DNA from: Metabacillus litoralis
Lineage (GTDB): Bacteria; Bacillota; Bacilli; Bacillales; Bacillaceae
Reading direction: 5' to 3'
DNA length: 64,000 nt
NCBI RefSeq assembly: GCF_020524045.1
Contig: NZ_JAIVKL010000005.1
Span: 248,001-312,000 of the forward strand
Below the pieces are notes generated by a model. The model saw only the letters and a list, made by a program, of their open reading frames with translations, was not told where the DNA came from and did no database searches. Positions 25,469 through 35,234 of this stretch are shown piece by piece. The position numbers were made by a program, and so were the translations under genes. Positions within the stretch are counted from its first letter, which is position 1, and the number at the start of each line of letters is the position of its first letter.

Positions 25469-26722
25469 TTAATTAACTTGAAGAACTTGTTTATCAGATG
25501 GTTTTTGTTGATCTTTTACTTTTATAGCTTTTCGATAACAAATGAGACCGCTTATTCCTAACCCAAAATAAAGAATGCTCATCACACTTGAAGGAAGCCA
25601 TGCCCCTAAAGTCAAACCAACACTTCCAATTAACATAGCAACATTATAGGAAAGATTATCGATCGCCATGTAGGAGGCGCGTGATTTATCATTAACGATT
25701 CCTGCTAATATCGTTTGCCTAATTGGAGAATACATTAATTCACCTAACGTAAATAGTAGTGCGGCAATAATCAATAAAAGAAATGAATTGCTATAAGCGA
25801 ATGTTGTAAAGCTTACTGAATAAATAGCAAGTCCTATTGTTAAGACAGCTTTTGCATTAAATCTTCCTAGCCATTTGGAGATCTGTAGTGTTGCAACAAC
25901 AATTGTAACAGTATTAATTAACATAATGATACTGAACATTTTAATCCCAGTTATTTCGAATGATAAAAAAGTAGTAGAGAACTGATCTTTTAATCTTACT
26001 GCGATATATTTATCAAGCTGGAATTCTAATGACATAATGCATACTGTTGCAAGCACAAATAACATAAAGCCTCGGTCGTTTAATACATTTAGATAGTTTT
26101 TATATATTCCAAGTTTTATTGGCTGCTCATTATGATTAGTATCAACCTCTATTAATGATTCTTTTATAAAAAATACAATGATGATCAATGTGGCAATACT
26201 TACAATTAAAAACATCAAAAATAATAGAAACTTATACTCTTCAAAAAGTAATCCTCCAAGTGTTGCTCCAAGTGCAATCGCAATGTTTCCAGTCCAATAC
26301 CCAAGTCCATAAATATAAGGTCGTTCTTTTTCAGAACTAACATCAATAATCATTGCACTTGCTGCAGGACCTATTAAACTTGAGCTAACATTGCTAAAAA
26401 TAAACATCAAGTATGTCATCCATACTGATGTAATCAAGGGTGAGTTTACGATAGACATTACAGTTAAAGCAATCACCTGGATAATTTGTGCAATGACCAG
26501 CATTTTCTTACGGCCAATACGATCTGATAAATAACCAGAGTACAGCCCTACAATGATTGAAATGATTATATTCATCATTAACAATATTCCTGCAACCCCT
26601 GCTCCCACATGACTACTAAAGTAAATTGCCATAAAAGGCAGAATTGACATTTGAGTAATATCAGTAAAAAAATCTGTTATAATTCTAATTTTTATAGTTT
26701 GATGTAAATCACGAAATTTCAT
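25469..26722 (-). CDS. MFS transporter
   Basis: This 417-residue protein has 12 hydrophobic segments and the major-facilitator loop-2/3 motif GYLSDRIGRKKML near residue 60. The N-terminal region FFTDITQMSILPFMAIYF is typical of drug:H+ antiporter-like members. It is divergently transcribed from an SgrR-like regulator 100 bases away, which probably controls it. Substrate unknown. Confidence 0.85.
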   Translation of the reverse strand: MKFRDLHQTIKIRIITDFFTDITQMSILPFMAIYFSSHVGAGVAGILLMMNIIISIIVGLYSGYLSDRIGRKKMLVIAQIIQVIALTVMSIVNSPLITSVWMTYLMFIFSNVSSSLIGPAASAMIIDVSSEKERPYIYGLGYWTGNIAIALGATLGGLLFEEYKFLLFLMFLIVSIATLIIIVFFIKESLIEVDTNHNEQPIKLGIYKNYLNVLNDRGFMLFVLATVCIMSLEFQLDKYIAVRLKDQFSTTFLSFEITGIKMFSIIMLINTVTIVVATLQISKWLGRFNAKAVLTIGLAIYSVSFTTFAYSNSFLLLIIAALLFTLGELMYSPIRQTILAGIVNDKSRASYMAIDNLSYNVAMLIGSVGLTLGAWLPSSVMSILYFGLGISGLICYRKAIKVKDQQKPSDKQVLQVN

Positions 26723-26822
26723 TTGTCTTATACCTTCTTTCTGATACTTACATTATAATAAATAAAACGAGAAGAAAAACCGTAAATCAGATTATGGAAA
26801 TTTCGTATTTTAGGAGGCAGCA

Positions 26823-28625
26823 ATGAACGTTATTGAGCATTACATTAATTTGCGGTTGGCGTTTATGAATGTTGAAGAAGAAGAAATAATTGAAACCACT
26901 ACTGCTTGTATTTCTGATTATCTTTCGTGCACGATGAGGAACACAAACCATTTAATTAATAAAATGAGTGAGAAAGGCTTTTTGAATTGGATCCCACAAA
27001 AAGGAAGAGGAAGGAAATCCACACTTATCTTTCACTTACCTTTAAATGATGCAGCTACGTTAAATATAAAACGTCTGTTAAAAGAAAAGAGTTTTGAAGA
27101 GGCATATACATATATAATGGAAACCAAGTTTTCTCAATCGACAAAAGAAACTCTGCTTAATGGAATTCAGAGTGAATTCGGACTGCAATCTATAACACGC
27201 TCAAGTGGTAGAAAAGACACACTGAAAATACCTCAGCAAACGAAAATTCACACACTTGATCCTGCATTTATTGGAATCGTTCACGAAGCACATATTGCAT
27301 ATCATATTTTTGATACACTAGTTCGATATGATAAAAGCAGTAAATCCTATTCTTCGGGCATTGCACTTGCTTGGGATGAGGGAAAGGGTGGAACAGAATG
27401 GACATTTTATTTGCGTAAAGGCGTCTTATTTCATCATGGTCGATTGTTAGTTGCTAAAGATGTTCAATATACTATACAACGGAATTTAAATAACAAAGAA
27501 ATTCCCTATCATTCTTTATTTAGCTGCATAAAGAACATAGTAATTATTGACGAAATTACGATAAAGTTTGTTCTAGATGAAGTTAATTATATGTTTTTAG
27601 ATATAATGAGTAGCTTTTTTGCATCAATCCTTCCATATGATTGTGAAATAGATAGGATGAAACCTATTGGCACAGGACCTTATAAGGTCGAAAAAAATGA
27701 TGAACATCTTTTAGTACTGGATGTGTTTCCATACTATTTTCAAGGAAGAGCCTTTCTAGATACAATTGAAATTTGGCATATGCCAGAAATGTTAAATAAT
27801 GAAATCCATCGAAATGAACTTGTTAATATTGAAGAACATGATTTAAAAACGTTTCAGGAGCTTGGTAGTTTTTTCTTTGTATTTAATATGCAGAAGGATG
27901 GACCACATCAAGAACAATTTATTCGATTAGCATTTCAGCAACTTATAGATTCACAACAGCTTGTTGAGGATTTAGGCTTTCCTAGAAAAATGCCTGCTTA
28001 TAGTTTTATTTATGAAAAAAGTAATAACCATCATTGTTTAGAAACTTCAATAACGAAAGCAAAACAAATACTTCAAGCGAGTAAGTACAAGGGAGAGCTC
28101 TTGAAGTTGGCTACATTTGAATTTAAAGAAGCTATAGAGGATATGAGTTGGTTAAAAAGACGATGTGATTCAATAGGATTAAATATAGAGATTACAACGA
28201 TAAAGTCTACAGATATTTATGAAAATAATCGTTTTGATTGTTATGACATTATCTATACTGGAGAAACGTTTGAAGAGAATGAAGTATTGAGTTTGTATAT
28301 GCTATATTCAAGTGAAAACAGTATACTTCGAAGTGTACTAAATAAAGAAAGTTGTTTAAAAATTGATGGTAAGTTAAAAAAAATAATGGTAGAAAGAGAC
28401 TTAAAAACTAGGATTGAACACTTTTACTTAGTTGAGAAGTGGTTAAAGGATTTAGCCATCATTATCCAAACTTATCATACTTTAGAAGAACAAAACTACC
28501 ATAAAGCTTTAAATGGAATTACAGTTTCAGGATATGGAATGCCAGATTTTCGCCATCTTTGGGTGAAGCGAAAGATGGATAGTGAAAAACAAGAAGATGC
28601 GAATTACTCCATTTATATTCCTTAA
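26823..28625 (+). CDS. SgrR-like transcriptional regulator with solute-binding domain
   Basis: This 600-residue protein begins with a winged-helix-like DNA-binding region (about residues 1-110, with CTMRNTNHLINKMSEKGFLNW as the likely recognition part). An extracytoplasmic-binding-protein family 5 domain (about 165-570; LAWDEGKGGTEWTFYLRKGV, PIGTGPYKVE) is used here as an intracellular ligand sensor. No signal peptide is present. This is the SgrR architecture. AGGAGG precedes the ATG. It lies back to back with an MFS transporter gene, which suggests local control of it. Ligand unknown. Confidence 0.8.
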   Translation: MNVIEHYINLRLAFMNVEEEEIIETTTACISDYLSCTMRNTNHLINKMSEKGFLNWIPQKGRGRKSTLIFHLPLNDAATLNIKRLLKEKSFEEAYTYIMETKFSQSTKETLLNGIQSEFGLQSITRSSGRKDTLKIPQQTKIHTLDPAFIGIVHEAHIAYHIFDTLVRYDKSSKSYSSGIALAWDEGKGGTEWTFYLRKGVLFHHGRLLVAKDVQYTIQRNLNNKEIPYHSLFSCIKNIVIIDEITIKFVLDEVNYMFLDIMSSFFASILPYDCEIDRMKPIGTGPYKVEKNDEHLLVLDVFPYYFQGRAFLDTIEIWHMPEMLNNEIHRNELVNIEEHDLKTFQELGSFFFVFNMQKDGPHQEQFIRLAFQQLIDSQQLVEDLGFPRKMPAYSFIYEKSNNHHCLETSITKAKQILQASKYKGELLKLATFEFKEAIEDMSWLKRRCDSIGLNIEITTIKSTDIYENNRFDCYDIIYTGETFEENEVLSLYMLYSSENSILRSVLNKESCLKIDGKLKKIMVERDLKTRIEHFYLVEKWLKDLAIIIQTYHTLEEQNYHKALNGITVSGYGMPDFRHLWVKRKMDSEKQEDANYSIYIP

Positions 28626-28694
28626 CTTAATGGAACTTTACATCCACTTTAATCGTATAAAAACATATAGATAAAGAATTTGGAGGAATTGGTT

Positions 28695-29081
28695 GTGGGA
28701 GAGCCCTTTTTTATGGGAGATTTGATGTTTCAAATCGTCCCAATATTTATTGGAATTATTTTTGTTGTCGTTATCAGTTTTTTCATTATTAATATAGTAA
28801 AAGGAATTAGTACATACAGTAAAAATGAGCAGTCACCAAGAATATCTGTGCCAGCAGAATTAAAAACGAAACGTACTTCAGTAAGATCAGGTGGTCAAAA
28901 TCATCACTCACATACTTCTTACTATGTAACCTTTGAATTTTCAAGTGGTGATCGTAGTGAATTTATAGTTTCTGGTAAGGAATATGGTCAACTTGCAGAA
29001 GGCGATGTTGGAATTTTGACTTTCCAGGGAACAAGGTACGGAGGATTTGATCGTAAAATACATGAAGAAAGCAAAAGCTAA
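28695..29081 (+). CDS. DUF2500 family membrane protein
   Basis: This 128-residue protein has one membrane segment near the N-terminus (FIGIIFVVVISFFIINIV) and a small beta domain with YYVTFEFSSGDRSEF and GDVGILTFQGTRYGGF, as in DUF2500. The longest frame starts at TTG 28680, but GGAGG at 28682-28686 is then inside the gene. The GTG at 28695, eight bases after it, fits better. Function unknown. Confidence 0.72.
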   Translation: MGEPFFMGDLMFQIVPIFIGIIFVVVISFFIINIVKGISTYSKNEQSPRISVPAELKTKRTSVRSGGQNHHSHTSYYVTFEFSSGDRSEFIVSGKEYGQLAEGDVGILTFQGTRYGGFDRKIHEESKS

Positions 29082-29111
29082 CAATAAATCGTAGTTGAGG
29101 TGTAATAAGAA

Positions 29112-29369
29112 ATGATCTTAAGTTTTATATTAATTATTATTGCCGTTTATTTACTTATTTCACTTGTTATTTTGCCAATGCAATACCGTTACCTTGTTTC
29201 TTTAAAAGAAACGGAAGCAAAAAACAAGACAAAAGGAACAACTCAAGGAGAAATGTATGAAAAAATGAATCCAGGAGAATCAATGCTGCATGAAAATGCG
29301 CAAGGAAATCCATTATTTTTACTTGCTAATATTCTTGCTGCTATTATCTATCGAATAAAACATTCATAA
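29112..29369 (+). CDS. DUF3949-like small membrane protein
   Basis: This 85-residue protein has an N-terminal membrane segment (SFILIIIAVYLLISLVILP) followed by YRYLVSLKET and a second weak hydrophobic patch near the end. The pattern resembles DUF3949 of Bacillus, a moderate match from memory. GAGGTG stands about nine bases before the ATG. It lies between the DUF2500 and VOC genes on the same strand, with gaps of 30 and 17 bases, probably one operon. Confidence 0.65.
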   Translation: MILSFILIIIAVYLLISLVILPMQYRYLVSLKETEAKNKTKGTTQGEMYEKMNPGESMLHENAQGNPLFLLANILAAIIYRIKHS

Positions 29370-29386
29370 CCAAAGGAGATGTGTTT

Positions 29387-29782
29387 ATGTTACATATAGA
29401 AAATATCCATCATGTAAGCTTATCTGTAACTGATGTGCAGAAATCAAAATATTTTTATGGTAATATATTAGGTTTTCAAGAACTAGATCGTCCAAACTTT
29501 GACTTTCCCGGAGCATGGTATCAAGTCGGAAATCAACAGCTTCACTTGATCCAACACGAAGATTCCACGACATTACGTAAAAGTAATGAATTGAATTCAA
29601 GAGATGGACATTTTGCAATTCGTGTAAAAGATTATGATCAAACATTAGCTTATTTAAAAGAAAGAAATCTTGAAGTTAGTGAAAAGCCAAATAGTAAAAG
29701 TGGTTTTGCACAGATTTTTTGTAATGATCCTGATTTTAATTTAATTGAATTTAATGTAGAGCAGAAAGCACTAAAAAAATAA
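29387..29782 (+). CDS. VOC (glyoxalase/bleomycin-resistance) family protein
   Basis: This 131-residue protein has the paired beta-alpha-beta-beta-beta motifs of the vicinal-oxygen-chelate fold. Metal-ligand candidates are His8 or His9 in IHHVSLSV, the His in HLIQHE, the His in DGHFAIRV and Glu in FNLIEFNV. The ATG at 29387 is chosen because AAAGGAGA ends seven bases before it; a GTG six bases earlier is in frame. It ends an operon of three small genes. Reaction unknown. Confidence 0.8.
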   Translation: MLHIENIHHVSLSVTDVQKSKYFYGNILGFQELDRPNFDFPGAWYQVGNQQLHLIQHEDSTTLRKSNELNSRDGHFAIRVKDYDQTLAYLKERNLEVSEKPNSKSGFAQIFCNDPDFNLIEFNVEQKALKK

Positions 29783-29794
29783 TACTTTAGACTT

Positions 29795-29840
29795 AAGGAT
29801 AACTCAGTGGAGAAAGCTTTCACTAAGAGTTATCCTTTTA
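29795..29840 (+). terminator. Terminator after the VOC gene
   Basis: AAGGATAACTC pairs with GAGTTATCCTT, with a further GTG/CAC pairing inside, ending in TTTTAG. Confidence 0.85.
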
Positions 29841-30010
29841 GTTCACCCTTAAGATAAACAACTGTTTACTTTTGGATAGATTTTAAATAATCTGTATATA
29901 TTATCCAATTATGTGATTTATAGATGTTGAAACTACAAGGTTTTATTGTTCCTTAATACTTAACTTTGCTGAACGTAAAGAGAAAATTATATTCATAGGA
30001 GAGGTTAGTA

Positions 30011-30637
30011 ATGACAACTAAATATGTAGTATTTGATTTTGATGGAACAATAGCAGATACAACTAAAGTTTTTATGTATGCCTGGAATTATCTGGCGGAT
30101 AAATATCGTTATAAAAAAATAGAGCTAGATCAATTAGAAACAATTAAAAAATTAAATATGAGAGAGCGCAGTATCCTTTTGAATTTTCCTTTATATAAAA
30201 TACCAATTGTTATGCCTGAACTTATTAAGCAATATAAAAATTCAGTTGTGGAAATTACTTTATTTCCTGGTATTAAAAATTTATTAGAAAATTTACATAA
30301 AAAAGGATATAAGATAGCAATCATTTCTTCGAATTCAGAAGAAAATATCAAGTATGTTTTAAAAAGAAACCATGCGGATACTTTAATTACAGATGTTATT
30401 AGTGCAAAGAGAATTTTTGGTAAAGATAAAACAATAAATCAATTTCTAAAGAGAAAAAAATTGGAGCCTTCAGAAATGATATATATTGGTGATGAACACA
30501 GAGATATTATCGCTTGCAAGAAAAGTAATGTTAAAGTGATTTGGGTAGAATGGGGGTACGATGGGATAGATGTCGTTAAATCTGCAGATCCTGATTATAT
30601 GGTAAAAAAACCAAGTGATATTTTAGAGATCGTTTAA
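30011..30637 (+). CDS. HAD-family phosphatase
   Basis: This 208-residue haloacid-dehalogenase-type hydrolase has motif I DFDGTIADT (nucleophile Asp9 and Asp11), motif II IISSNS near residue 104, a lysine in motif III (KDKT) and motif IV GDEHRDI with the metal-binding Asp. A helical cap lies between residues 18 and 85, so it is a PGP/beta-phosphoglucomutase-like subclass I enzyme. GGAGAGG precedes the ATG. Substrate is unknown, and the gene stands alone. Confidence 0.87.
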   Translation: MTTKYVVFDFDGTIADTTKVFMYAWNYLADKYRYKKIELDQLETIKKLNMRERSILLNFPLYKIPIVMPELIKQYKNSVVEITLFPGIKNLLENLHKKGYKIAIISSNSEENIKYVLKRNHADTLITDVISAKRIFGKDKTINQFLKRKKLEPSEMIYIGDEHRDIIACKKSNVKVIWVEWGYDGIDVVKSADPDYMVKKPSDILEIV

Positions 30638-30738
30638 AGAGTAAGTATTTTTTAAGTTATAAGTAGAAAAGTAAATCTTATGGGAGATTTATGACTCATA
30701 TAAAAATAGATTTACTATTAACTTTAGGAGAAGATTCA

Positions 30739-30941
30739 ATGGTTCAAGTCCTAAAACAAGAAGTAAAAGAAGTATTATTAGGGAAGCTAAAAAAGAATTT
30801 CTTTCTCATGGCTATCAAAAAGCATCAATGAGAAAAATAGCTGAATCAGCTAATATATTAATTGGTAATATTTACAAAAACTTTGTCAGTAAAGAGGATT
30901 TGTTTGATCAGCTTGTTAGTAAAGTTTTTGAATCTATGTAA
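30739..30941 (+). pseudogene. TetR-family regulator remnant (frameshift, HTH only)
   Basis: An ATG behind TTAGGAG opens MVQVLKQEVKE. A frameshift near 30775 then leads into a typical TetR N-terminus (REAKKEFLSHGYQKASMRKI, then AESANI and SKEDLFDQLV), which stops after the helix-turn-helix at 30941. The ligand-binding domain is absent. The remaining 160 bases to the next gene hold nothing recognised. Confidence 0.7.
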
Positions 30942-31106
30942 GTGTGTAGAAATTAAAGCGTGGTATGTGAGAAAATAATACTTCGAGAAAAAAAGCAGTG
31001 TAAATCAAACAATATTTTTTGTAGTCTGTAATGAGAAAACTTATAGTAAGATTGTAAGTGTTTACATAAATAAGATAAAAAAGAGGAATAGAAAGGAGAC
31101 GAACAG

Positions 31107-32078
31107 ATGCTAAAAATAGGAATTATCGGTACAGGTTGGTTTAGTGGAGTTCACGCAAATATTCTTAACCAGATGGAAGACATTCAAATTAAGGGGATTT
31201 GCGGCACAAGTAAAGATAAAGCAGAGAAATATGCTAGTAACTATCCCGATGCAACTGGATATGGAGATGTAAAAGAGATGTTAGATAGTGAAGATCTCAA
31301 TGCAGTCTACATATGTATTCCACCCTTTGCACATGGTGAAATAGAGCTAGAGTTAATAAAAAGAGGAATTCCTTTTTTAGTGGAAAAACCACTAAGTGTT
31401 GATCTTGATATCCCTTATGAAGTCATAACAAAGCTAAAAGCTCAGAAAGTGATTACATCAGTTGGTTATCATTTTCGCTATCGTGAATCTGTTGAATCGT
31501 TAAGAAATGAACTTGATCAAAGTACACTTGGTATGGTGACTGGTGAATGGATGGGATCTATGCCTACGGTTTCCTGGTGGAGAAATCAACAAACATCAGG
31601 AGGTCAATTTATTGAACAAACAACACATTTGGTTGATTTGCTTCGCTATACTGTTGGAGAAGTAGAAGAAGTCTATGCAGCTTATGGAAGTAGATCGTTA
31701 TCAACTCAATATGATAATGTAACAGTTTCAGATATTGGAACAGTGACACTTAAATTTAGAAATGGAGAAATAGCAAATCTTTCAAACACATGTATACTTC
31801 CTGAAGGAGATTCTAGTGTTGGGTTAGATTTTTATACTAATAAAGGAATCTTTCAGTTGGGATTTCATTCTTTGGACATATCGAAAGAAGGGAAAAAATC
31901 ATCAATTGTTGATTCTACCGACCCTTATTTAAAAGAAAATCAAGCATTTCTTCATGCGGTTAAAACTGGAGATTCATCAAAAATTTTATCAAATTATGAA
32001 GATGCATATAAAACTCAAGAAATAACAGTTGCAGCATTAAAGTCCGCTGAAACAGGGTTGCCAGTTAAAATAAGTTAA
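31107..32078 (+). CDS. Gfo/Idh/MocA family oxidoreductase
   Basis: This 323-residue NAD(P)-dependent dehydrogenase has an N-terminal Rossmann motif GIIGTGWFSGVH (residues 5-16), the family signature EKPLSVD near residue 94 and the substrate-domain GGQFIEQTTHLVDLLRY with its catalytic-type His. GAAAGGAG precedes the ATG. It likely acts on a sugar or inositol derivative in the cytosol. It converges with a 6-phosphogluconolactonase-type gene over a shared terminator. Substrate unknown. Confidence 0.87.
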   Translation: MLKIGIIGTGWFSGVHANILNQMEDIQIKGICGTSKDKAEKYASNYPDATGYGDVKEMLDSEDLNAVYICIPPFAHGEIELELIKRGIPFLVEKPLSVDLDIPYEVITKLKAQKVITSVGYHFRYRESVESLRNELDQSTLGMVTGEWMGSMPTVSWWRNQQTSGGQFIEQTTHLVDLLRYTVGEVEEVYAAYGSRSLSTQYDNVTVSDIGTVTLKFRNGEIANLSNTCILPEGDSSVGLDFYTNKGIFQLGFHSLDISKEGKKSSIVDSTDPYLKENQAFLHAVKTGDSSKILSNYEDAYKTQEITVAALKSAETGLPVKIS

Positions 32079-32091
32079 TATTTAAAGTAAT

Positions 32092-32130
32092 AAAAACGGA
32101 TGAGTATACAGATATCATCCGTTTTTATTT
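32092..32130. terminator. Bidirectional terminator
   Basis: AAAAACGGATGA pairs with TCATCCGTTTTT across an 11-base loop; T-runs exist on both strands. Confidence 0.9.
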
Positions 32131-32135
32131 TCTAT

Positions 32136-33182
32136 TTATACATTTAAAAACTTCACACAAACAGGGTCAGGTACTGTTACATCTGACTGCAATAAAGTCA
32201 GTTTTCCTGTTAGTGTATCTCTTGAGAATAAAACAAGATTACTGCTTTCTTGATTTGAAGCGATCAAGAATTTTTCTGTTGGGTCTAATGCAAAATCACG
32301 TGGCCAATTTCCTTCTGTTGATGTGTATTCAACAAATGATAATTCTCCGGTTTCTTCATTTACACGGTATATTGCGATACTGTCATGTCCGCGATTTCCT
32401 GCATAGACAAAGCGTCCGTCAGAGGAAATATGAATAGCACTTCCCTGACTATTTTCTGTAAAGTCAGCTGGAATTGCAGGAATATACTGAAGCTCAGTAA
32501 GTATTCCAGTTTCTGAATTGTAGCTTAATGTTATTACTTCATTACTTAATTCTGTCATCACATAAGCGTACTTTCCGTTCGGGTGGAAAGTAATATGTCT
32601 TGGTCCACTACCAGCTTTAACAAGTAGGCTATGTATCTCCTCTAATTTTCCTTCAGAGATCTTATATGTCACAATTTTATCAATTCCTAAGTCAACAGCA
32701 ACTACATATTTTTCATCAGGAGTGAATCCAGAATAGTGAGCATGTGGTTTTTCTTGTCTTTCGTGAGGTCCTGTACCTTCATGTTGCATAACTGATAATG
32801 CTGGTGATATGGTGTTATCCTCATTTATTTTATGAGAAACTATTGTTCCTAAATGATAGTTAGCCGTTACAACTTGATTATTCTTAGAATCAACACTAAC
32901 ATGACAAGGTGAAGAACCGTCTAGAAGTTCTCGATTTGTTGCTGTTAAATCACCTGTTTGCTGGTTAATTTGATAAGCAGCAACACCACCTTTATCACCT
33001 TCTTTGACAACGGCATAAAGAGATTTGTTATCTTTACTAAGATTTACGTATGTAGGATTGTCTAATTCAGCTACAGCTTTAATATCTCCAAGTTTTGCTG
33101 AATCTGTATCTAATGTAAAGCTATAGACACCCTGACTATCTCCTTTTGTGTATGTACCAATATAACCGATTAATTTTGGCAA
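32136..33182 (-). CDS. pgl: Lactonase / 6-phosphogluconolactonase (YkgB-type, beta-propeller)
   Basis: This protein of 348 residues is a seven-bladed beta-propeller of the Pgl/YkgB family, which hydrolyses 6-phosphogluconolactone in the pentose phosphate pathway. Typical segments are YIGTYTKGDSQGVYSF at the start, PHAHYSGF, GSGPRHITFHPNGKYAY and NWPRDFALDP. The longest frame begins 21 bases earlier at an ATG. AAAGGAG lies within that extension, and TTG 33182 stands eight bases after it, so TTG is taken as the start. B. subtilis YkgB has the same N-terminus. Confidence 0.82.
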   Translation of the reverse strand: MPKLIGYIGTYTKGDSQGVYSFTLDTDSAKLGDIKAVAELDNPTYVNLSKDNKSLYAVVKEGDKGGVAAYQINQQTGDLTATNRELLDGSSPCHVSVDSKNNQVVTANYHLGTIVSHKINEDNTISPALSVMQHEGTGPHERQEKPHAHYSGFTPDEKYVVAVDLGIDKIVTYKISEGKLEEIHSLLVKAGSGPRHITFHPNGKYAYVMTELSNEVITLSYNSETGILTELQYIPAIPADFTENSQGSAIHISSDGRFVYAGNRGHDSIAIYRVNEETGELSFVEYTSTEGNWPRDFALDPTEKFLIASNQESSNLVLFSRDTLTGKLTLLQSDVTVPDPVCVKFLNV

Positions 33183-33320
33183 GATAAATACTCCTTTCAT
33201 CATGTGCTATTTTCCATTATATCGTTTGTTTGCAAGAGTCAACAACAATTTAAGCTATCAATTTACTATCATTTACTAATATAATAGTATTTATGAAAAT
33301 TGAAAAAGGAGAACAAGAAG

Positions 33321-35036
33321 ATGTTAAAACGTTTTTATTCGTATTATATACCACATAAAAAGCTTTTTATCTTTGATTTTAGCAGTGCAATTATAGTGGC
33401 AATCTTGGAATTAGCTTTTCCACTTGCTGTTCAATGGTTTATAGATTCTTTGCTTCCAAGTGAAAATTGGTCAGCAATTGTGTCGGTGAGTATTGGACTG
33501 TTAGTGCTGTATCTTATAAGTACATTTTTACAATTTGTTGTTAATTATTGGGGACATAAGTTAGGAATTAATATTGAAACCGATATGAGGAAACAGCTAT
33601 TTCAGCATGTTCAAAAGCAATCCTTTAAATTTTTCGACAACACAAAAACAGGGAATATTATGAGTCGAATAACAAATGATTTGATGGATATTGGTGAGCT
33701 TGCACATCATGGACCAGAAGATTTGTTTATTTCTATTATGACATTTATCGGTGCTTTCTGGATTATGTTCACAGTGAATGCAAAGCTTGCTTTAGTGGCA
33801 CTAATTGTCTTACCATTTCTAGCTTTACTTATGATCGTAAGTAACTTAAAAATGAATCGTGCTTGGAAGAAGATGTTTACTGAAATTGCAGATGTGAATG
33901 CTAGAGTAGAGGATAGTGTCTCAGGAGTACGTGTTGTTCAATCTTTTACAAATGAAGAGTTTGAAAACAATCGCTTCTCAGTAAATAATTTAAAATTCCG
34001 GAAAGCTAAACTAGGTGGATATAAGGTCATGTCATTTAGTTTATCTGGTATTTATATGATGACAAGGTTTGTCACATTAGCTGTGCTTGTATTTGGTGCA
34101 TGGTTAAGCTACACGGGACAGCTTTCTTATGGAGAGCTAGTAGGTTTTGTTTTATATATCAACGTCTTATTCAAACCTATAGATAAAATCAGTGCTTTAA
34201 TGGAGCTGTATCCTAAAGGTATGGCTGGCTTTAAACGTTTTACAGAGCTATTAGATGTAGATCCAGATGTTCTTGATGTGAAGGATGCGGTTGAAGTCAA
34301 TACACTTCAAGGAAATATTACGTTTTCAAATGTTTCATTTGGTTATGATGAGCATAAACAAGTTCTTAACGGAATAGATTTGGCGATATCTTCAGGTGAA
34401 ACCATAGCCTTTGTTGGACCATCGGGTGCAGGTAAAACAACCATTTGTTCTCTGATACCACGTTTTTATGATGTTGATGAAGGATCAATTAAAATTGATG
34501 GTATAGATATTCGAGACATGGCCAAACAATCACTAAGATCACACATTGGTATTGTCCAACAAGATGTGTTCTTATTTACCGGTACACTTAGAGAAAATAT
34601 TGCTTATGGAAAACTTGATAGCACACAGGAAGAAATTGAGGAAGCTGCGAAAAAAGCACATTTAGAAAGCTTTATCGAATCACTTCCATTCGGTTATGAT
34701 ACGCAAATTGGTGAAAGAGGATTAAAGCTGTCGGGTGGTCAAAAGCAAAGAATAGCTATTGCAAGGATGTTCCTAAAAAATCCACCTATACTAATTTTGG
34801 ATGAAGCAACATCTGCTTTGGATACAGAAACAGAAATGATTATCCAAAGAGCTTTAACAGACCTTGCTAAAGATCGCACCACTCTTGTTATTGCCCATCG
34901 ATTAGCAACGATTAGAAATGCCGATAAAATTGTTGTTGTCACAGAGGATGGCATTGCTGAACAAGGAAATCATGAAGAACTTATTAAGCAAGACGGTATT
35001 TTCGCTAATTTACATCGAGTACAGTTTCAAAGATAA
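33321..35036 (+). CDS. ABC exporter half-transporter (membrane + ATPase)
   Basis: This protein of 571 residues has six membrane helices (residues 1-310) fused to an ABC ATPase. Walker A is GPSGAGKTT, the signature is LSGGQKQR and Walker B is ILILDEATSALD. It is a homodimer-type multidrug or lipid exporter resembling B. subtilis YgaD in size and start. The frame is open from TTG 33300, but AAAAGGAGA sits in that extension and ATG 33321 follows at a good distance. Substrate unknown. Confidence 0.85.
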   Translation: MLKRFYSYYIPHKKLFIFDFSSAIIVAILELAFPLAVQWFIDSLLPSENWSAIVSVSIGLLVLYLISTFLQFVVNYWGHKLGINIETDMRKQLFQHVQKQSFKFFDNTKTGNIMSRITNDLMDIGELAHHGPEDLFISIMTFIGAFWIMFTVNAKLALVALIVLPFLALLMIVSNLKMNRAWKKMFTEIADVNARVEDSVSGVRVVQSFTNEEFENNRFSVNNLKFRKAKLGGYKVMSFSLSGIYMMTRFVTLAVLVFGAWLSYTGQLSYGELVGFVLYINVLFKPIDKISALMELYPKGMAGFKRFTELLDVDPDVLDVKDAVEVNTLQGNITFSNVSFGYDEHKQVLNGIDLAISSGETIAFVGPSGAGKTTICSLIPRFYDVDEGSIKIDGIDIRDMAKQSLRSHIGIVQQDVFLFTGTLRENIAYGKLDSTQEEIEEAAKKAHLESFIESLPFGYDTQIGERGLKLSGGQKQRIAIARMFLKNPPILILDEATSALDTETEMIIQRALTDLAKDRTTLVIAHRLATIRNADKIVVVTEDGIAEQGNHEELIKQDGIFANLHRVQFQR

Positions 35037-35065
35037 GATGGGGCTTTAGCTGCTCCATCTTTTTT
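35036..35065 (+). terminator. Terminator of the ABC exporter gene
   Basis: AGATGGGGC and GCTGCTCCATCT form an imperfect hairpin followed by TTTTTT. It overlaps the stop region of the gene. Confidence 0.8.
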
Positions 35066-35108
35066 CTCGTGAAAATTTTGGGGTGAGTAGGGCGGATTTT
35101 GTCGAAAA

Positions 35109-35234
35109 ACTAATATAATCATGAAAATAGCAAATAAAATGGTGAAAACCGCAAATAAATCAAACACAACAGCAAATAAATGTAACGAATCAGCAAATAT
35201 ATAGTCAAAAACAGCAAATAACAGAAAAAAATGA
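35109..35234. repeat. 21-bp periodic repeat, GCAAATA x5
   Basis: GCAAATA starts at 35130, 35151, 35172, 35193 and 35214, exactly 21 bp apart. A decayed unit may stand at 35109. The rest of each unit varies and is A-rich. The minus-strand frame across it, a run of LFAVF-like heptads, is a by-product of the 21-bp period. No gene lies here. Confidence 0.85.

Noticed and set aside
35109-35234. CRISPR array
   Set aside because: The conserved core is only 7-9 bases with 12-14-base fillers, far shorter than CRISPR repeats and spacers, and no cas genes are present.
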